Source: a virus
DNA length: 61,638 bases
Strand: one strand, 5' to 3'
IMG/VR virus record: IMGVR_UViG_3300007509_001035
Span: 1-61,638 of that record
Both the position numbers and the translations under genes were made by a program. The notes beneath the pieces were generated by a model, which ran no database searches, was not told where the DNA came from, and saw only the letters and a program-made list of their open reading frames with translations. This document shows, in pieces, positions 1-7,123 of this stretch. The stretch's first letter is position 1, and each line of letters opens with the position of its first letter.

Positions 1-840
1 GGAAGGTATGTTGGTGTGCCTTCCGTTTTCCTTCGAGTGTTTGGTTGTAATTTTGAGTGCCGTGGATTTGGTCAACAAACACAAGATAGGGATAAATGGG
101 TACCAGAAGAATTAATGCCTCATAATAAATCCTATTCTAATATAACTAATATTAAGGATCTTCCTGTTCCTGGTATAGGTTGTGATAGTTCCTTTTCTTG
201 GGGAAAGAAATGGGGACACTTAGCAAATATTGATGATACTGATACTATTGTTGATAAAATCAATTCTTATATTCCTAGCACAGAACCAATCCATTTAGTT
301 ATAACTGGCGGGGAACCACTCCTTAAAGGTTTTCGACCTGCTATGAGTGATATTGTTTTTCATCCTAAGTTGGGTATGAATAATGTAACATTTGAAACAA
401 ATGGAACACAAGAATATTTGTTTAATAATGCAACAAATACTCATGAGAAATATGAAATATATTGTGAAAGATTTAGTCAATTTTATGGATCAAATGGTAT
501 TACATGGTCTGTTTCGCCAAAACTTTCTTTTTCTGGTGAAGAATGGAATGATGCTATCGTACCTGATGCGTTACTTACTTATAACACTTGGCCTGATTCT
601 TTTTTATATCTTAAATTTGTAGTCCGTTCATTAGTTGACTTACAGGAAGTTGAAGAAGCTATTATGGCATATAAAGAAGCTGGTGTTAAAATAGATGCTG
701 TTTATTTAATGCCTGAAGGAGGAACAGTTGAAGGATTATCAATTACAGAACAGGATGTAGTACAACTTTGTCTTGATACTGGATATAAGTTTAGTCCTCG
801 TTTACATATTAATCTTTTTGGAAATATTTGGGGAACATAA
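1..840 (+). CDS. queE: QueE-like 7-carboxy-7-deazaguanine synthase (5' partial)
   Basis: Radical SAM enzyme that turns carboxytetrahydropterin into 7-carboxy-7-deazaguanine, a step toward preQ0. The frame is open from base 1, and residues before the first possible GTG (base 16) read G-R-Y-V-G, which fits the conserved QueE start, so the true start lies upstream of the window. Counting from that GTG, Cys11 and Cys15 form the start of a CxxxCxxC cluster site, but Phe18 replaces the third Cys; Cys56 in a GCD motif may supply it, a layout I recall from phage QueE proteins. The SAM-binding GGEPLL follows near residue 100. It heads a tight forward operon with queD, folE, queC and dpdA. The family call is secure; the cluster geometry is inferred. 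Confidence 0.88.
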   Translation, partial: GRYVGVPSVFLRVFGCNFECRGFGQQTQDRDKWVPEELMPHNKSYSNITNIKDLPVPGIGCDSSFSWGKKWGHLANIDDTDTIVDKINSYIPSTEPIHLVITGGEPLLKGFRPAMSDIVFHPKLGMNNVTFETNGTQEYLFNNATNTHEKYEIYCERFSQFYGSNGITWSVSPKLSFSGEEWNDAIVPDALLTYNTWPDSFLYLKFVVRSLVDLQEVEEAIMAYKEAGVKIDAVYLMPEGGTVEGLSITEQDVVQLCLDTGYKFSPRLHINLFGNIWGT

Positions 841-842
841 GA

Positions 843-1343
843 ATGGCTACACCAGAAGGTAATAAAAATACAAAAGAAACAAAGAAAAATGCAAAAAGAA
901 ATAAAGATGGGTTAAGAGGTATTCCGTATACGGATGTGGTAAATAATAAATCTATTATGGTTAATGATGGTGGAAATGATAAAGATGGTAATCCTACCAG
1001 AGAAGGACATACTAGAATAGATAGTGATACACTTAATACTTTAAGTAAAGCTGCAAAAGAATTAAAGATAAGACGAGCTGTTCTTATAAGAAAAGTTCTT
1101 CAATCCTTTTGTATGTATTTTACAGAATCAAAAGAATTAGGTGGTAATCCTTTTTTTAATACACCTAAAACATATGAAATTTGGTTACAAGATAGAAGTG
1201 AAGTAAAAGTATTAGTGAATGAAATTATTAATATGAATAATACAATGCAGGAAAATAGTAAATCACCAGAAGTTAAATTGTTATCAAAACAAATGGTTAC
1301 TTTAACTAAAATAATGAACCTTACACATAAGACGGTACTATGA
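843..1343 (+). CDS. Unknown protein inside the deazaguanine operon
   Basis: I do not recognise this 166-residue protein. The start at 843 is chosen because a GGGGA lies about 7 bases upstream; an ATG at 828 in frame would overlap queE. The first 60 residues are rich in Lys, Asn and Gly and look disordered. The middle (around residues 60-95) is predicted helical with a basic stretch, KELKIRRAVLIRKVLQSF, which could be a small nucleic-acid-binding helical domain, but no named motif is visible. It sits between queE and a phosphoribosyltransferase and its end overlaps the next start, so it is probably co-translated and may belong to the modification pathway. Confidence 0.7.
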   Translation: MATPEGNKNTKETKKNAKRNKDGLRGIPYTDVVNNKSIMVNDGGNDKDGNPTREGHTRIDSDTLNTLSKAAKELKIRRAVLIRKVLQSFCMYFTESKELGGNPFFNTPKTYEIWLQDRSEVKVLVNEIINMNNTMQENSKSPEVKLLSKQMVTLTKIMNLTHKTVL

Positions 1344-1804
1344 CTGAAAAATACAATTATTATTATGACGAGTACTATAACGACATATCAAAATTATATG
1401 ATCGGTTTATTAATGTAGTCAACCCTCATATTGTTGGAGTGTATCGTGGATCATTACCAATCGCGACTCATTTAAGTAATATACTTGATTGTCCTATGAG
1501 TATTATAAAGTTTCAGTCTCGGGACGGTGAAGATAAAAAGGCTGAATGGTTGTTAAATCTAACAGAGGATAAAACTATTAGAGATAAGCCACAATTCTTT
1601 CCTACGTTGATTGTTATAGATGATGTTTATGATACAGGCAAAACATTTCGAGCTATTAAAAAACTTCCAGAGTTTAAAGATAACATAACTTGTAGATTAA
1701 TATCATTATTTGGTAATGCTAATGATGATGATGTTTCCTATTTACATGAACAATTATATAGATGGATTGTCTTTCCACATGAACGCGTAAAAGGAGGTAT
1801 GTGA
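1340..1804 (+). CDS. Phosphoribosyltransferase-fold protein
   Basis: A type I phosphoribosyltransferase of 154 residues. The PRPP-binding loop is clear: a hydrophobic strand then IDDVYDTGKTF near residues 93-103, and an early VGVYRGSLPIA segment typical of hypoxanthine/xanthine-type enzymes. Such enzymes join a base to PRPP or reverse the step. It overlaps the end of the gene before it by 4 bases, and its stop (TGA) overlaps the queD ATG. Inside a deazaguanine operon it could salvage a base or process a deazaguanine intermediate, but no substrate can be read from the sequence. Confidence 0.8.
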   Translation: MTEKYNYYYDEYYNDISKLYDRFINVVNPHIVGVYRGSLPIATHLSNILDCPMSIIKFQSRDGEDKKAEWLLNLTEDKTIRDKPQFFPTLIVIDDVYDTGKTFRAIKKLPEFKDNITCRLISLFGNANDDDVSYLHEQLYRWIVFPHERVKGGM

Positions 1805-2340
1805 TGTGGGAAATAACTAAATCATTTAATTTTTGTTATGGTCATAGAGTCTGGACACAGGAACTAAATAAAGAGTTTAGTTTAGATAGTCAATGTAAGT
1901 GCCGACATCTTCACGGTCATGAAGCCACAGTTGATGTTACTTTAAGATCAAATAAATTAGATAAGTCTGGTATGGTTACAGATTTTAAACATTTGAATTG
2001 GTTAAAGCAGTGGTTAGATGACTATGTGGATCATAAGTTTATCATGGATAAAAACGATCCTTTATTTACCACAATGTTTAAATTAAACAGAGATGATGTT
2101 TTAATGATTCCTATTGATGGAAATGGATATGTGTTTGAGATGCAGAATAAAACAGAAAGTTCTTTATCTGAATATTATGAAGGATTTTTTATTGTAGATT
2201 TTCCACCCACCTCAGAGAACCTTTCTAAATGGATTTATGAATTTACAAAAACTAAAATGAAACCTCTTTGTGAAGTTTCGAGTGTAACTTGGCATGAAAC
2301 ACCAAAGAGTGTTTCCATATATCATGGAGGAAATGAATGA
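1804..2340 (+). CDS. queD: QueD-like 6-carboxytetrahydropterin synthase
   Basis: Converts dihydroneopterin triphosphate to 6-carboxy-tetrahydropterin, the second step to preQ0. His14 in the FCYGH start and the HLHGH motif at residues 35-39 are the zinc ligands, preceded by the CKC (31-33) that carries the catalytic Cys; a later GMVTDF matches the family. ATG 1804 is preferred to GTG 1801 because GGAGG ends 5 bases upstream and the ATG overlaps the previous stop as TGATG. The length (178 residues) is longer than the roughly 120 of bacterial QueD, with an insertion around residues 80-120. FolE just downstream makes its substrate. Confidence 0.9.
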   Translation: MWEITKSFNFCYGHRVWTQELNKEFSLDSQCKCRHLHGHEATVDVTLRSNKLDKSGMVTDFKHLNWLKQWLDDYVDHKFIMDKNDPLFTTMFKLNRDDVLMIPIDGNGYVFEMQNKTESSLSEYYEGFFIVDFPPTSENLSKWIYEFTKTKMKPLCEVSSVTWHETPKSVSIYHGGNE

Positions 2341-3023
2341 AACAAATAACAGCATCTGAAGCTATATTAGATTATTTAAAGAAATCAAATATTAATTATT
2401 TTGCAAACGATAATATTTCTGATGTTATTGATGAAAGAGATTTACCAGAGATAGAATCTGAAGTAGCAGAAGCATTTCAAGGAGTATTAAAAGCACTTCT
2501 TATTAATACAGAGGATGATCATAATACAAAGGATACAGCTAAAAGAGTTGCTAAAATGTATGTTCAAGAAATCTTTAAAGGTCGTTATACAAAATTACCT
2601 AAGATTACAGCGTTTCCGAATGCAAAACAATATGATCAATTATATATGACAGGGCCTATTACTATAAATTCAACCTGTGCCCATCATTTTCAACCAATAG
2701 ATGGTAAATGTTGGATTGGAATATTTCCAGGTAAAAAAGTTATAGGTCTTTCCAAATTTAATAGAATAGTAGACTGGGTTGTATCAAGACCACAAATACA
2801 AGAAGAAATGACAGAACAAATTGCCGATATAATTGAGAAAGAAACAGAAGCTAAAGGTGTAGGAGTTATTGTTAAAGCAGAACATTTTTGTATGACGGCT
2901 AGGGGTGTTAAAGAACATGAAAGTGATATGATGACATCAGTAGTTCGTGGTCTACTTCGTAATGAACTATCAATGAAAACTGAGTTTTTTTCTTTGTTAA
3001 ATAATATGAAAGGTATAAAATAA
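2337..3023 (+). CDS. folE: GTP cyclohydrolase I
   Basis: Opens GTP to dihydroneopterin triphosphate, the entry step for preQ0 synthesis. The core motifs are plain: STCAHHFQP (zinc Cys and His), GLSKFNRIVDWVVSRPQIQE, and HFCMTARGV with the second zinc Cys. The overlapping ATGA junction with queD and TAATG junction with queC indicate translational coupling. About 60 N-terminal residues precede the conserved core, as in many FolE proteins. A phage copy beside queD and queE shows the pathway is supplied from GTP rather than from host folate intermediates. Confidence 0.95.
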   Translation: MKQITASEAILDYLKKSNINYFANDNISDVIDERDLPEIESEVAEAFQGVLKALLINTEDDHNTKDTAKRVAKMYVQEIFKGRYTKLPKITAFPNAKQYDQLYMTGPITINSTCAHHFQPIDGKCWIGIFPGKKVIGLSKFNRIVDWVVSRPQIQEEMTEQIADIIEKETEAKGVGVIVKAEHFCMTARGVKEHESDMMTSVVRGLLRNELSMKTEFFSLLNNMKGIK

Positions 3024-3784
3024 TGGTCAATATGATAACTAGTGGTAAACAAAAAGTAACTGGTAAAACAGTTCTTTTATTTTCCGGTGGTATGGATAGC
3101 TTAATATTTGATTATTTATTAAAGCCCGATGTGTTGTTGTATATTCCAACTGGAAGTAAATATGAACAGATAGAAAATAAAAAATTAGATATACTTAAGA
3201 AAAAAAATTATGTAGATAAAAATAAGCTAGTTTTTTTACCTAATGTTTTAAATTTAAGTGTATTTGAACGTGATGATGCAATTGTTCCAAACCGTAATGC
3301 TCATTTAATGTTATTAGCTTCTATGTATGGCGAACATCTAATATTAGGAAGTATACAAGGGGACAGATCATATGATAAAGATATTATTTTTTATAAGAAA
3401 ATGATGGATCTGTTAAACTATACATGGAAAGAACAGCATTGGACTGAAGAACGTGTTTTTACAGTTAGTTCACCATATAAAGATAAAACAAAAACAGAAA
3501 TTGTTAAAGAATATTTGGAAAAAAGTGGAAGTTCAGATGCTTTATTAGAATCATACAGTTGTTATGAAGGTGATGAACAACCGTGTGGTTGGTGTAAACC
3601 ATGTTTTCGTAAATGGGTCTCACTTCATAATAATGGAATAACAATACCAGAAAAATATTATAAACATAATCCTTGGAATGCGCCATGGCTTCCAGAATTA
3701 AAATCTGTAGTTTTAGAGGGTAAGTATAGAGGCGCTGAAGATAAAGATTGGGTAACAGCATTAAACGATAAAGGAAAAATATAA
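3023..3784 (+). CDS. queC: QueC-like 7-cyano-7-deazaguanine synthase
   Basis: ATP-dependent enzyme that amidates and dehydrates 7-carboxy-7-deazaguanine to preQ0. The PP-loop SGGMDS lies at residues 21-26, and a C-terminal zinc site, SCYEGDEQPCGWCKPC (about residues 179-195), has the spacing expected for QueC. The start ATG overlaps the folE stop. No glutamine amidotransferase domain is fused, so this is ordinary QueC rather than the Gat-QueC form linked to amido-deazaguanine DNA. The predicted pathway product is therefore preQ0. Confidence 0.92.
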   Translation: MVNMITSGKQKVTGKTVLLFSGGMDSLIFDYLLKPDVLLYIPTGSKYEQIENKKLDILKKKNYVDKNKLVFLPNVLNLSVFERDDAIVPNRNAHLMLLASMYGEHLILGSIQGDRSYDKDIIFYKKMMDLLNYTWKEQHWTEERVFTVSSPYKDKTKTEIVKEYLEKSGSSDALLESYSCYEGDEQPCGWCKPCFRKWVSLHNNGITIPEKYYKHNPWNAPWLPELKSVVLEGKYRGAEDKDWVTALNDKGKI

Positions 3785-3800
3785 GAAAGGAATATAATAG

Positions 3801-5114
3801 ATGTCTAGCTTAACATATATAATGTCAGGAATCTCCATGGTTCTTAAGAATGGTAAAGTGTGCAAAAGGGATAATGAAAAATATGCTAATATGGTTACTG
3901 ATACTATTCGTGATTTTAAATCAGAAATTAATTTTGAAATGATGTTTAATGCCTATCATGAGGATGTTTTAATGGATGGTTATTTATCTAAATATAAATA
4001 TTTCGGTTCTAAATGGTATGCGGATTCTGGTGGTTTACAAGTAATTACAGCGGGTCGAACTATAACAGAAGAATTAAAGCAAAAAGTTTATGAAATGCAA
4101 GCAATGCATTCTGATTATGCTATGTGTTTTGATGAAATGCCTATTAATGTTACTGCATATGCTGGTACTGCTTCAAGAGTTGATCTTTCAGGAAGACAAT
4201 TTATAACCGAGTGGAAAGAAGAAAAAGCTATTAAAACTGGTTTAAATGTAAAAAAACAGATTGAAATTATTCGTAAAATGAAATCCAAAACAAAAGTATT
4301 TTTAATTTGTCAAGGAAATGATATACAGGATTTTGTTGATTATTTTGATACAGCTATAGCACAAATACCAGAAGAGTATTATTCAACTTTGGCAGGTGTT
4401 GCGGTTAGTTCAGCATGTACTGGATTAGGAAAATTAGAAACTATCAAATTATTAGGATCATATAAATTTATGAAAATTCCAGCAGGTATGGGAAATAAAT
4501 TACATCTTCTGGGTTATGGTTCAAAAGGTAGATTATATTCAATGTTAATATTAAAAGAAAGTGGTTATTTGGATTGTGATATTACTTTTGATTCTTCGTC
4601 ACATGCAATGAATACCTTATTAGGTGAAATATTAGTTAAAGAGTGTAAATTATTTCCAGAAGGTGGAACTATACCGTTTGGTAAGGTAAGGACACCAAAG
4701 TCAGATCGAATATTTAAATATTTATATAATAAGTATGGTGTAGTTATTAGAAAATATTATGATAATATGTCTTTTGATGAATATTTAAAGATAGTTTGTG
4801 ATGATCTTACAACCTCAAAAAAATTTCATTTAGATTGTAAAACAGATGTAACTATTCATTTATATACACGTTTTTTAATAGCATATGAATCATTCTATAA
4901 TTTTGCCGAATCAATAATAAAAATAACAGATGGTATTAAAGAAAGAAAATTTGATTCTGGTGTTCCCATTATTAATAGTTTAATAAATGTTAAAACAAAA
5001 GAAGATTTTAATAAGTGGATTAAAAAATGTTCGAAACACGTGCCTTCTAATGCTATTAAACGCTTTGAAACATTTGACGAGGCACAAAAACAACAAGCAG
5101 TTTTACCTATATAA
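3801..5114 (+). CDS. dpdA: DpdA-like DNA deazaguanine transglycosylase
   Basis: Member of the tRNA-guanine transglycosylase superfamily. ADSGGLQ at residues 74-80 is the family substrate-binding motif with Asp75, and a second acidic motif ITFDSSS holds Asp264. The HLLGYGS segment near 235-241 also fits. It lacks the zinc Cys cluster of bacterial Tgt. In phages, DpdA with FolE, QueD, QueE and QueC is known to put 7-deazaguanines into phage DNA in place of guanine, protecting it from restriction. The gene has its own GGAG site and closes the operon. DpdA identity is well supported by context; the exact base installed is inferred as preQ0. Confidence 0.87.
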   Translation: MSSLTYIMSGISMVLKNGKVCKRDNEKYANMVTDTIRDFKSEINFEMMFNAYHEDVLMDGYLSKYKYFGSKWYADSGGLQVITAGRTITEELKQKVYEMQAMHSDYAMCFDEMPINVTAYAGTASRVDLSGRQFITEWKEEKAIKTGLNVKKQIEIIRKMKSKTKVFLICQGNDIQDFVDYFDTAIAQIPEEYYSTLAGVAVSSACTGLGKLETIKLLGSYKFMKIPAGMGNKLHLLGYGSKGRLYSMLILKESGYLDCDITFDSSSHAMNTLLGEILVKECKLFPEGGTIPFGKVRTPKSDRIFKYLYNKYGVVIRKYYDNMSFDEYLKIVCDDLTTSKKFHLDCKTDVTIHLYTRFLIAYESFYNFAESIIKITDGIKERKFDSGVPIINSLINVKTKEDFNKWIKKCSKHVPSNAIKRFETFDEAQKQQAVLPI

Positions 5115-5132
5115 ATGTGATGTTTTAAAGGT

Positions 5133-5140
5133 TATAAATA
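5133..5140 (+). promoter_or_regulatory. T4-type late promoter
   Basis: Perfect TATAAATA followed by an AT-rich start region in the 58-base gap between dpdA and the next gene. By T4 spacing the transcript would start near 5146, giving a short leader that includes GAGGGGG before the ATG at 5173. Confidence 0.75.
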
Positions 5141-5172
5141 TATAATGAATAGTAAAAGAGGGGGTATTACTG

Positions 5173-5799
5173 ATGGATGAATTAAAACCGGATAAAGAAG
5201 GTAAAATACATTTAATATTAAATCCTGATGATAGTGCTTTGGTTGTTCGTACAAACGATACAATTGAAATTGTTAGTCGTGAAATGGTAGAAAATGAAAA
5301 TGGTTATGTTGGTGATATTGAGGATTTAAATAAAACTTTTTCGCTTGTTTTAGCATTAGCTGCATCACTTGAAGATGAAGATTTATATAGTCGTATCTTT
5401 TATAATTTAAATAAAGTTTTGATGCAACAATGGAATAGTTTAGATGATACAAAAAAAGAAGAAATTATAAAAATACGTCAGCAAAAAGAAAAAAAACAAA
5501 GCAATAAAGATCGTAAAGAAAAGGATAAAAGAGTAGACGATTTTAAAGATAGGATAAATAGACATAGACAAGATTATTATGAAGATCAACAAAGAAGAAT
5601 GATGGAAGATTTATATAATGAAAAAGAGTTTTTGAAAAGAAATGAAGCTGAATTTGCAAAACCAAAAAGGAAAATAAAAAAGAAAAAAGCATCTTTAGCA
5701 TACTTGAAAAATATTGCATGGGACCCTAATGATAAATCATTGACTGCACACTTTAAAGAATTTCGTGCTGATGCACCACCACCTGTTGAGGAGGAATAA
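5173..5799 (+). CDS. Unknown protein with long charged helix
   Basis: 208 residues, not recognised. Residues 1-70 look like a small alpha/beta domain; residues 85-170 are an almost uninterrupted charged, Lys/Glu/Arg-rich helix likely to form a coiled coil; the tail ends PPPVEEE. It follows a late promoter and a strong GAGGGGG ribosome site, and overlaps the gp62 start (TAATG). In T4 the genes before gp62 are clamp gp45 and clamp loader gp44, but no Walker motif or clamp-like sequence is visible here, so it is not gp44. Confidence 0.75.
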   Translation: MDELKPDKEGKIHLILNPDDSALVVRTNDTIEIVSREMVENENGYVGDIEDLNKTFSLVLALAASLEDEDLYSRIFYNLNKVLMQQWNSLDDTKKEEIIKIRQQKEKKQSNKDRKEKDKRVDDFKDRINRHRQDYYEDQQRRMMEDLYNEKEFLKRNEAEFAKPKRKIKKKKASLAYLKNIAWDPNDKSLTAHFKEFRADAPPPVEEE

Positions 5800-6176
5800 T
5801 GAATCCCTTTGAATATGCGAATGACTTGATGGTAAAGGAAGGTTATGATGAGGACATTGAGCAAAGAAAAGATTATAAAGAGTTTCTGATTAATCGCTCA
5901 ATATCGTATCAACCAGATTTAATTCACATTGTTAATGAGATAAATAGATATCCTGATGTGGATAAGAAATTACATTATGATTTTCTTTATAATATTATAT
6001 CCAAAAAGAAAAGACCAAGAAAGTTTTGGGTAAAGGGAAAGAAACTTGAAAACATAAAATTAATTAAGGAATTTTTCAAGTATAGTAATTCAAAAGCTGA
6101 AACAGTATTATCGATTCTTACTGATGGTGATATTGATTATATAAAGGATAAATTAGATAAAGGTGGTGTGTTTTGA
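5799..6176 (+). CDS. 62: Clamp loader small subunit gp62
   Basis: T4 gp62 partners the ATPase gp44 to load the sliding clamp on DNA. This 125-residue protein starts MNPFEYANDLM, then has FLINRSISYQPDLI, and KLHYDFLYNIISKKKRPRKF, a pattern I recognise from gp62 of T4-like marine phages. It is shorter than T4 gp62 (187 residues), which is usual in marine relatives. Its position just before regA and gp43 matches T4 gene order. The gp44 and gp45 partners are not in this window. Confidence 0.85.
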   Translation: MNPFEYANDLMVKEGYDEDIEQRKDYKEFLINRSISYQPDLIHIVNEINRYPDVDKKLHYDFLYNIISKKKRPRKFWVKGKKLENIKLIKEFFKYSNSKAETVLSILTDGDIDYIKDKLDKGGVF

Positions 6177-6179
6177 TAT

Positions 6180-6187
6180 TATAAATA
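6180..6187 (+). promoter_or_regulatory. T4-type late promoter upstream of regA
   Basis: Perfect TATAAATA immediately after the gp62 stop, with a predicted start near 6193 and a 40-base leader to regA. A late promoter in front of regA suggests RegA is made, or made again, in the late phase. Confidence 0.7.
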
Positions 6188-6232
6188 TTATGTAGTTATT
6201 ACATAAATTTATGATTTGAAAGGAACAGCCCA

Positions 6233-6697
6233 ATGACAGATATTATTAAATGGACTATGGAAGATATGATTGAAGTGAGATTAAAAGAAGATGATGATTT
6301 TCTAAAGGTTAAAGAAACCCTCACACGAATTGGAATAGCTTCGCGAAGGGAAAAGAAGCTTTACCAATCTTGCCATATACTTCACAAACAAGGTAAATAT
6401 TATATTGTGCATTTCAAAGAATTGTTTGCGCTTGATGGTAAGCCAACCAATCTTTCTGAAAATGATATAGAACGAAGAAATACCGTTGTGAATCTTTTGC
6501 ACGAATGGGACTTGGTTGAAATTATATTTCCGGAGAAAGCACAACCAACGGTTTCAATTCGTCAAATGAAAATTCTACCGTTCGGAGAAAAATCTGAATG
6601 GGATTTACAAGCAAAATATTCCATAGGAAATGTTGGAATAAAGACCACTAATGAGTCTTATAGTGCCACTGAAATAAACGATGATATTTTTAAGTAA
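6233..6697 (+). CDS. regA: RegA translational repressor
   Basis: RNA-binding protein that in T4 blocks ribosome access to many early mRNAs. Match to T4 RegA is direct by eye: FLKVKETLTRIGIA, LYQSCHILHKQGKYYIVHF, and a C-terminal YSIGNVG. The extra C-terminal 25 residues beyond T4 RegA are Thr/Ser-rich. It sits between gp62 and gp43 as in T4. The start ATG has GAAAGGA upstream. Its natural targets here would be the early leaders, but two early genes appear leaderless, which could change their sensitivity. Confidence 0.95.
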   Translation: MTDIIKWTMEDMIEVRLKEDDDFLKVKETLTRIGIASRREKKLYQSCHILHKQGKYYIVHFKELFALDGKPTNLSENDIERRNTVVNLLHEWDLVEIIFPEKAQPTVSIRQMKILPFGEKSEWDLQAKYSIGNVGIKTTNESYSATEINDDIFK

Positions 6698-7082
6698 ATG
6701 TGTTTTGATGGGCAGTTTATTTCTATCCGGTTGTGCTGGTATAGAATCATTTTTAATTGGTGTTACAGGTAATGTAACATCTCAATACATTATTAATAAT
6801 GTAGATTTAAAGGAGTATGATCCCGTGAATGTAAAAATTGTAAAATTAACAAATGGTGAAGAACTAATAGGTGAGTTTAACGAAGAAACAAATACAATAA
6901 CCAATCCGGTTGTTATGATTCCAGTGGATAAAGAAAAGATTGCTTTCCAGCCATGGATGCCTTACTCGGAAGATAAATCATTTACAATAAAAGATGAAAA
7001 TATACAGACAACAGCTATTCCAAGTAAAACTATCGTAAATGAGTATAATAGAGCCTTTGGTAGTGGTATTGTAGTTCCCTAA
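6681..7082 (+). CDS. Lipoprotein signal fused to a phage Sm-like domain
   Basis: Residues 1-18 form a signal peptide with lipobox LSGC, predicting a lipid-anchored protein. From about residue 48 the sequence VKIVKLTNGEELIGEFNEE, then NPVVMIP and FQPWMPYSEDKSF, matches a small Sm-like beta-barrel family common in marine T4-like phages, which is normally cytosolic. The start overlaps the regA 3' end by 17 bases. A GTG at 6826, about 9 bases after AAGGAG, could start the barrel alone, so the gene may make two products. Function is unknown. Confidence 0.72.
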   Translation: MIFLSKCVLMGSLFLSGCAGIESFLIGVTGNVTSQYIINNVDLKEYDPVNVKIVKLTNGEELIGEFNEETNTITNPVVMIPVDKEKIAFQPWMPYSEDKSFTIKDENIQTTAIPSKTIVNEYNRAFGSGIVVP

Positions 7083-7085
7083 TAG

Positions 7086-7118
7086 TTCCTTGTTTTTTTG
7101 AACTCCTTTTGTTATAAT
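7086..7118 (+). promoter_or_regulatory. Early-type phage promoter TTCCTTG-N20-TATAAT for gp43
   Basis: TTCCTTG at 7086-7092, exactly 20 bases, TATAAT at 7113-7118. The -35-like part is TTGTTT with a 17-base spacer, extended upstream by TTCC. One of seven copies with the same geometry. The expected start is about 7125, beside the gp43 ATG at 7124, so the transcript appears leaderless. Confidence 0.85.
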
Positions 7119-7123
7119 ATATT

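Noticed and set aside
16-840. GTG at base 16 as the queE start
   Set aside because: Five in-frame residues upstream continue the conserved QueE start, so the gene is truncated by the window edge.
5109-5117. TATAAATG near the dpdA stop as a second late promoter
   Set aside because: The last base differs from consensus and a perfect box lies 24 bases downstream.
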